Shown: piece after piece, positions 5,868 to 5,873 of the stretch
Layout of the letters: the number at the start of each line of letters is the position of its first letter
How positions within the stretch are numbered: position 1 is the first letter of the stretch
Assembly (NCBI GenBank): GCA_019661745.1
Contig: JAIFTM010000010.1
Location: forward strand, 1-5,873
DNA: 5,873 nucleotides
Source of the DNA: Mollicutes bacterium PWAP
GTDB lineage: Bacteria > Bacillota_I > Bacilli_A > Mycoplasmatales > Metamycoplasmataceae
Reading direction: 5' to 3'
Made by a program: the position numbers and the translations under genes
The notes under the pieces: model-generated
Seen by the model: only the letters and a program-made list of their open reading frames with translations
Database searches by the model: none
Told to the model about the DNA's origin: nothing

Positions 5868-5873
5868 ATTATA
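5868..5873 (-). promoter_or_regulatory. -10 promoter box of the pseudouridine synthase gene
   Basis: TATAAT at the last six bases of the window (- strand) is followed by 6 nt and then the ATG at 5861, again placing the expected transcription start on the start codon. The sequence ends here, so any -35 box is out of view. Confidence 0.55.

Overview
The window is very AT-rich and is read with genetic code 4, in which UGA means tryptophan. Four of its six protein genes, and half of a fifth, look broken under the standard code. They become intact, full-length family members once TGA is read as Trp. This places the source in the Mycoplasma/Ureaplasma/Spiroplasma side of the Mollicutes; I cannot name a species. 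All six genes look chromosomal and housekeeping, and I see no mobile element, CRISPR array, tRNA or rRNA.

Layout. On the + strand, rnhC (ribonuclease HIII, 26-709) overlaps trmL (tRNA wobble-base 2'-O-methyltransferase, 702-1220). A 149-bp AT-rich gap with a promoter follows, then a single-gene unit for a DEAD-box RNA helicase (1370-2806) with a short Asn/Arg/Gly tail. This unit converges on gpmI (cofactor-independent phosphoglycerate mutase, 2868-4379, - strand). The 61-bp convergence zone carries one terminator for each side, and the 5' arm of each hairpin is made of the gene's own last codons. Upstream of gpmI, a 182-bp gap (4380-4561) holds a compact unit on the - strand: a TATAAT box, a folded RNA of about 85 nt and an intrinsic terminator, followed by a separate promoter and ribosome binding site for gpmI. 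Further right on the - strand lie lspA (lipoprotein signal peptidase, 4562-5209) and an RsuA-family rRNA pseudouridine synthase (5217-5861), whose promoter sits at the window edge.

Function. Most genes act on RNA or RNA:DNA hybrids: hybrid removal, tRNA wobble methylation, RNA unwinding and rRNA pseudouridylation. gpmI is the glycolytic phosphoglycerate mutase. LspA processes the lipoproteins that dominate the surface of wall-less bacteria.

Two points stand out. First, an unclassified structured RNA lies between lspA and gpmI. Second, there are two modes of translation start. Four genes have a TATAAT-like box only 6-8 nt before the ATG and no Shine-Dalgarno, so their mRNAs are probably leaderless or nearly so. 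The overlapping trmL and the leader-bearing gpmI have clear Shine-Dalgarno sites.
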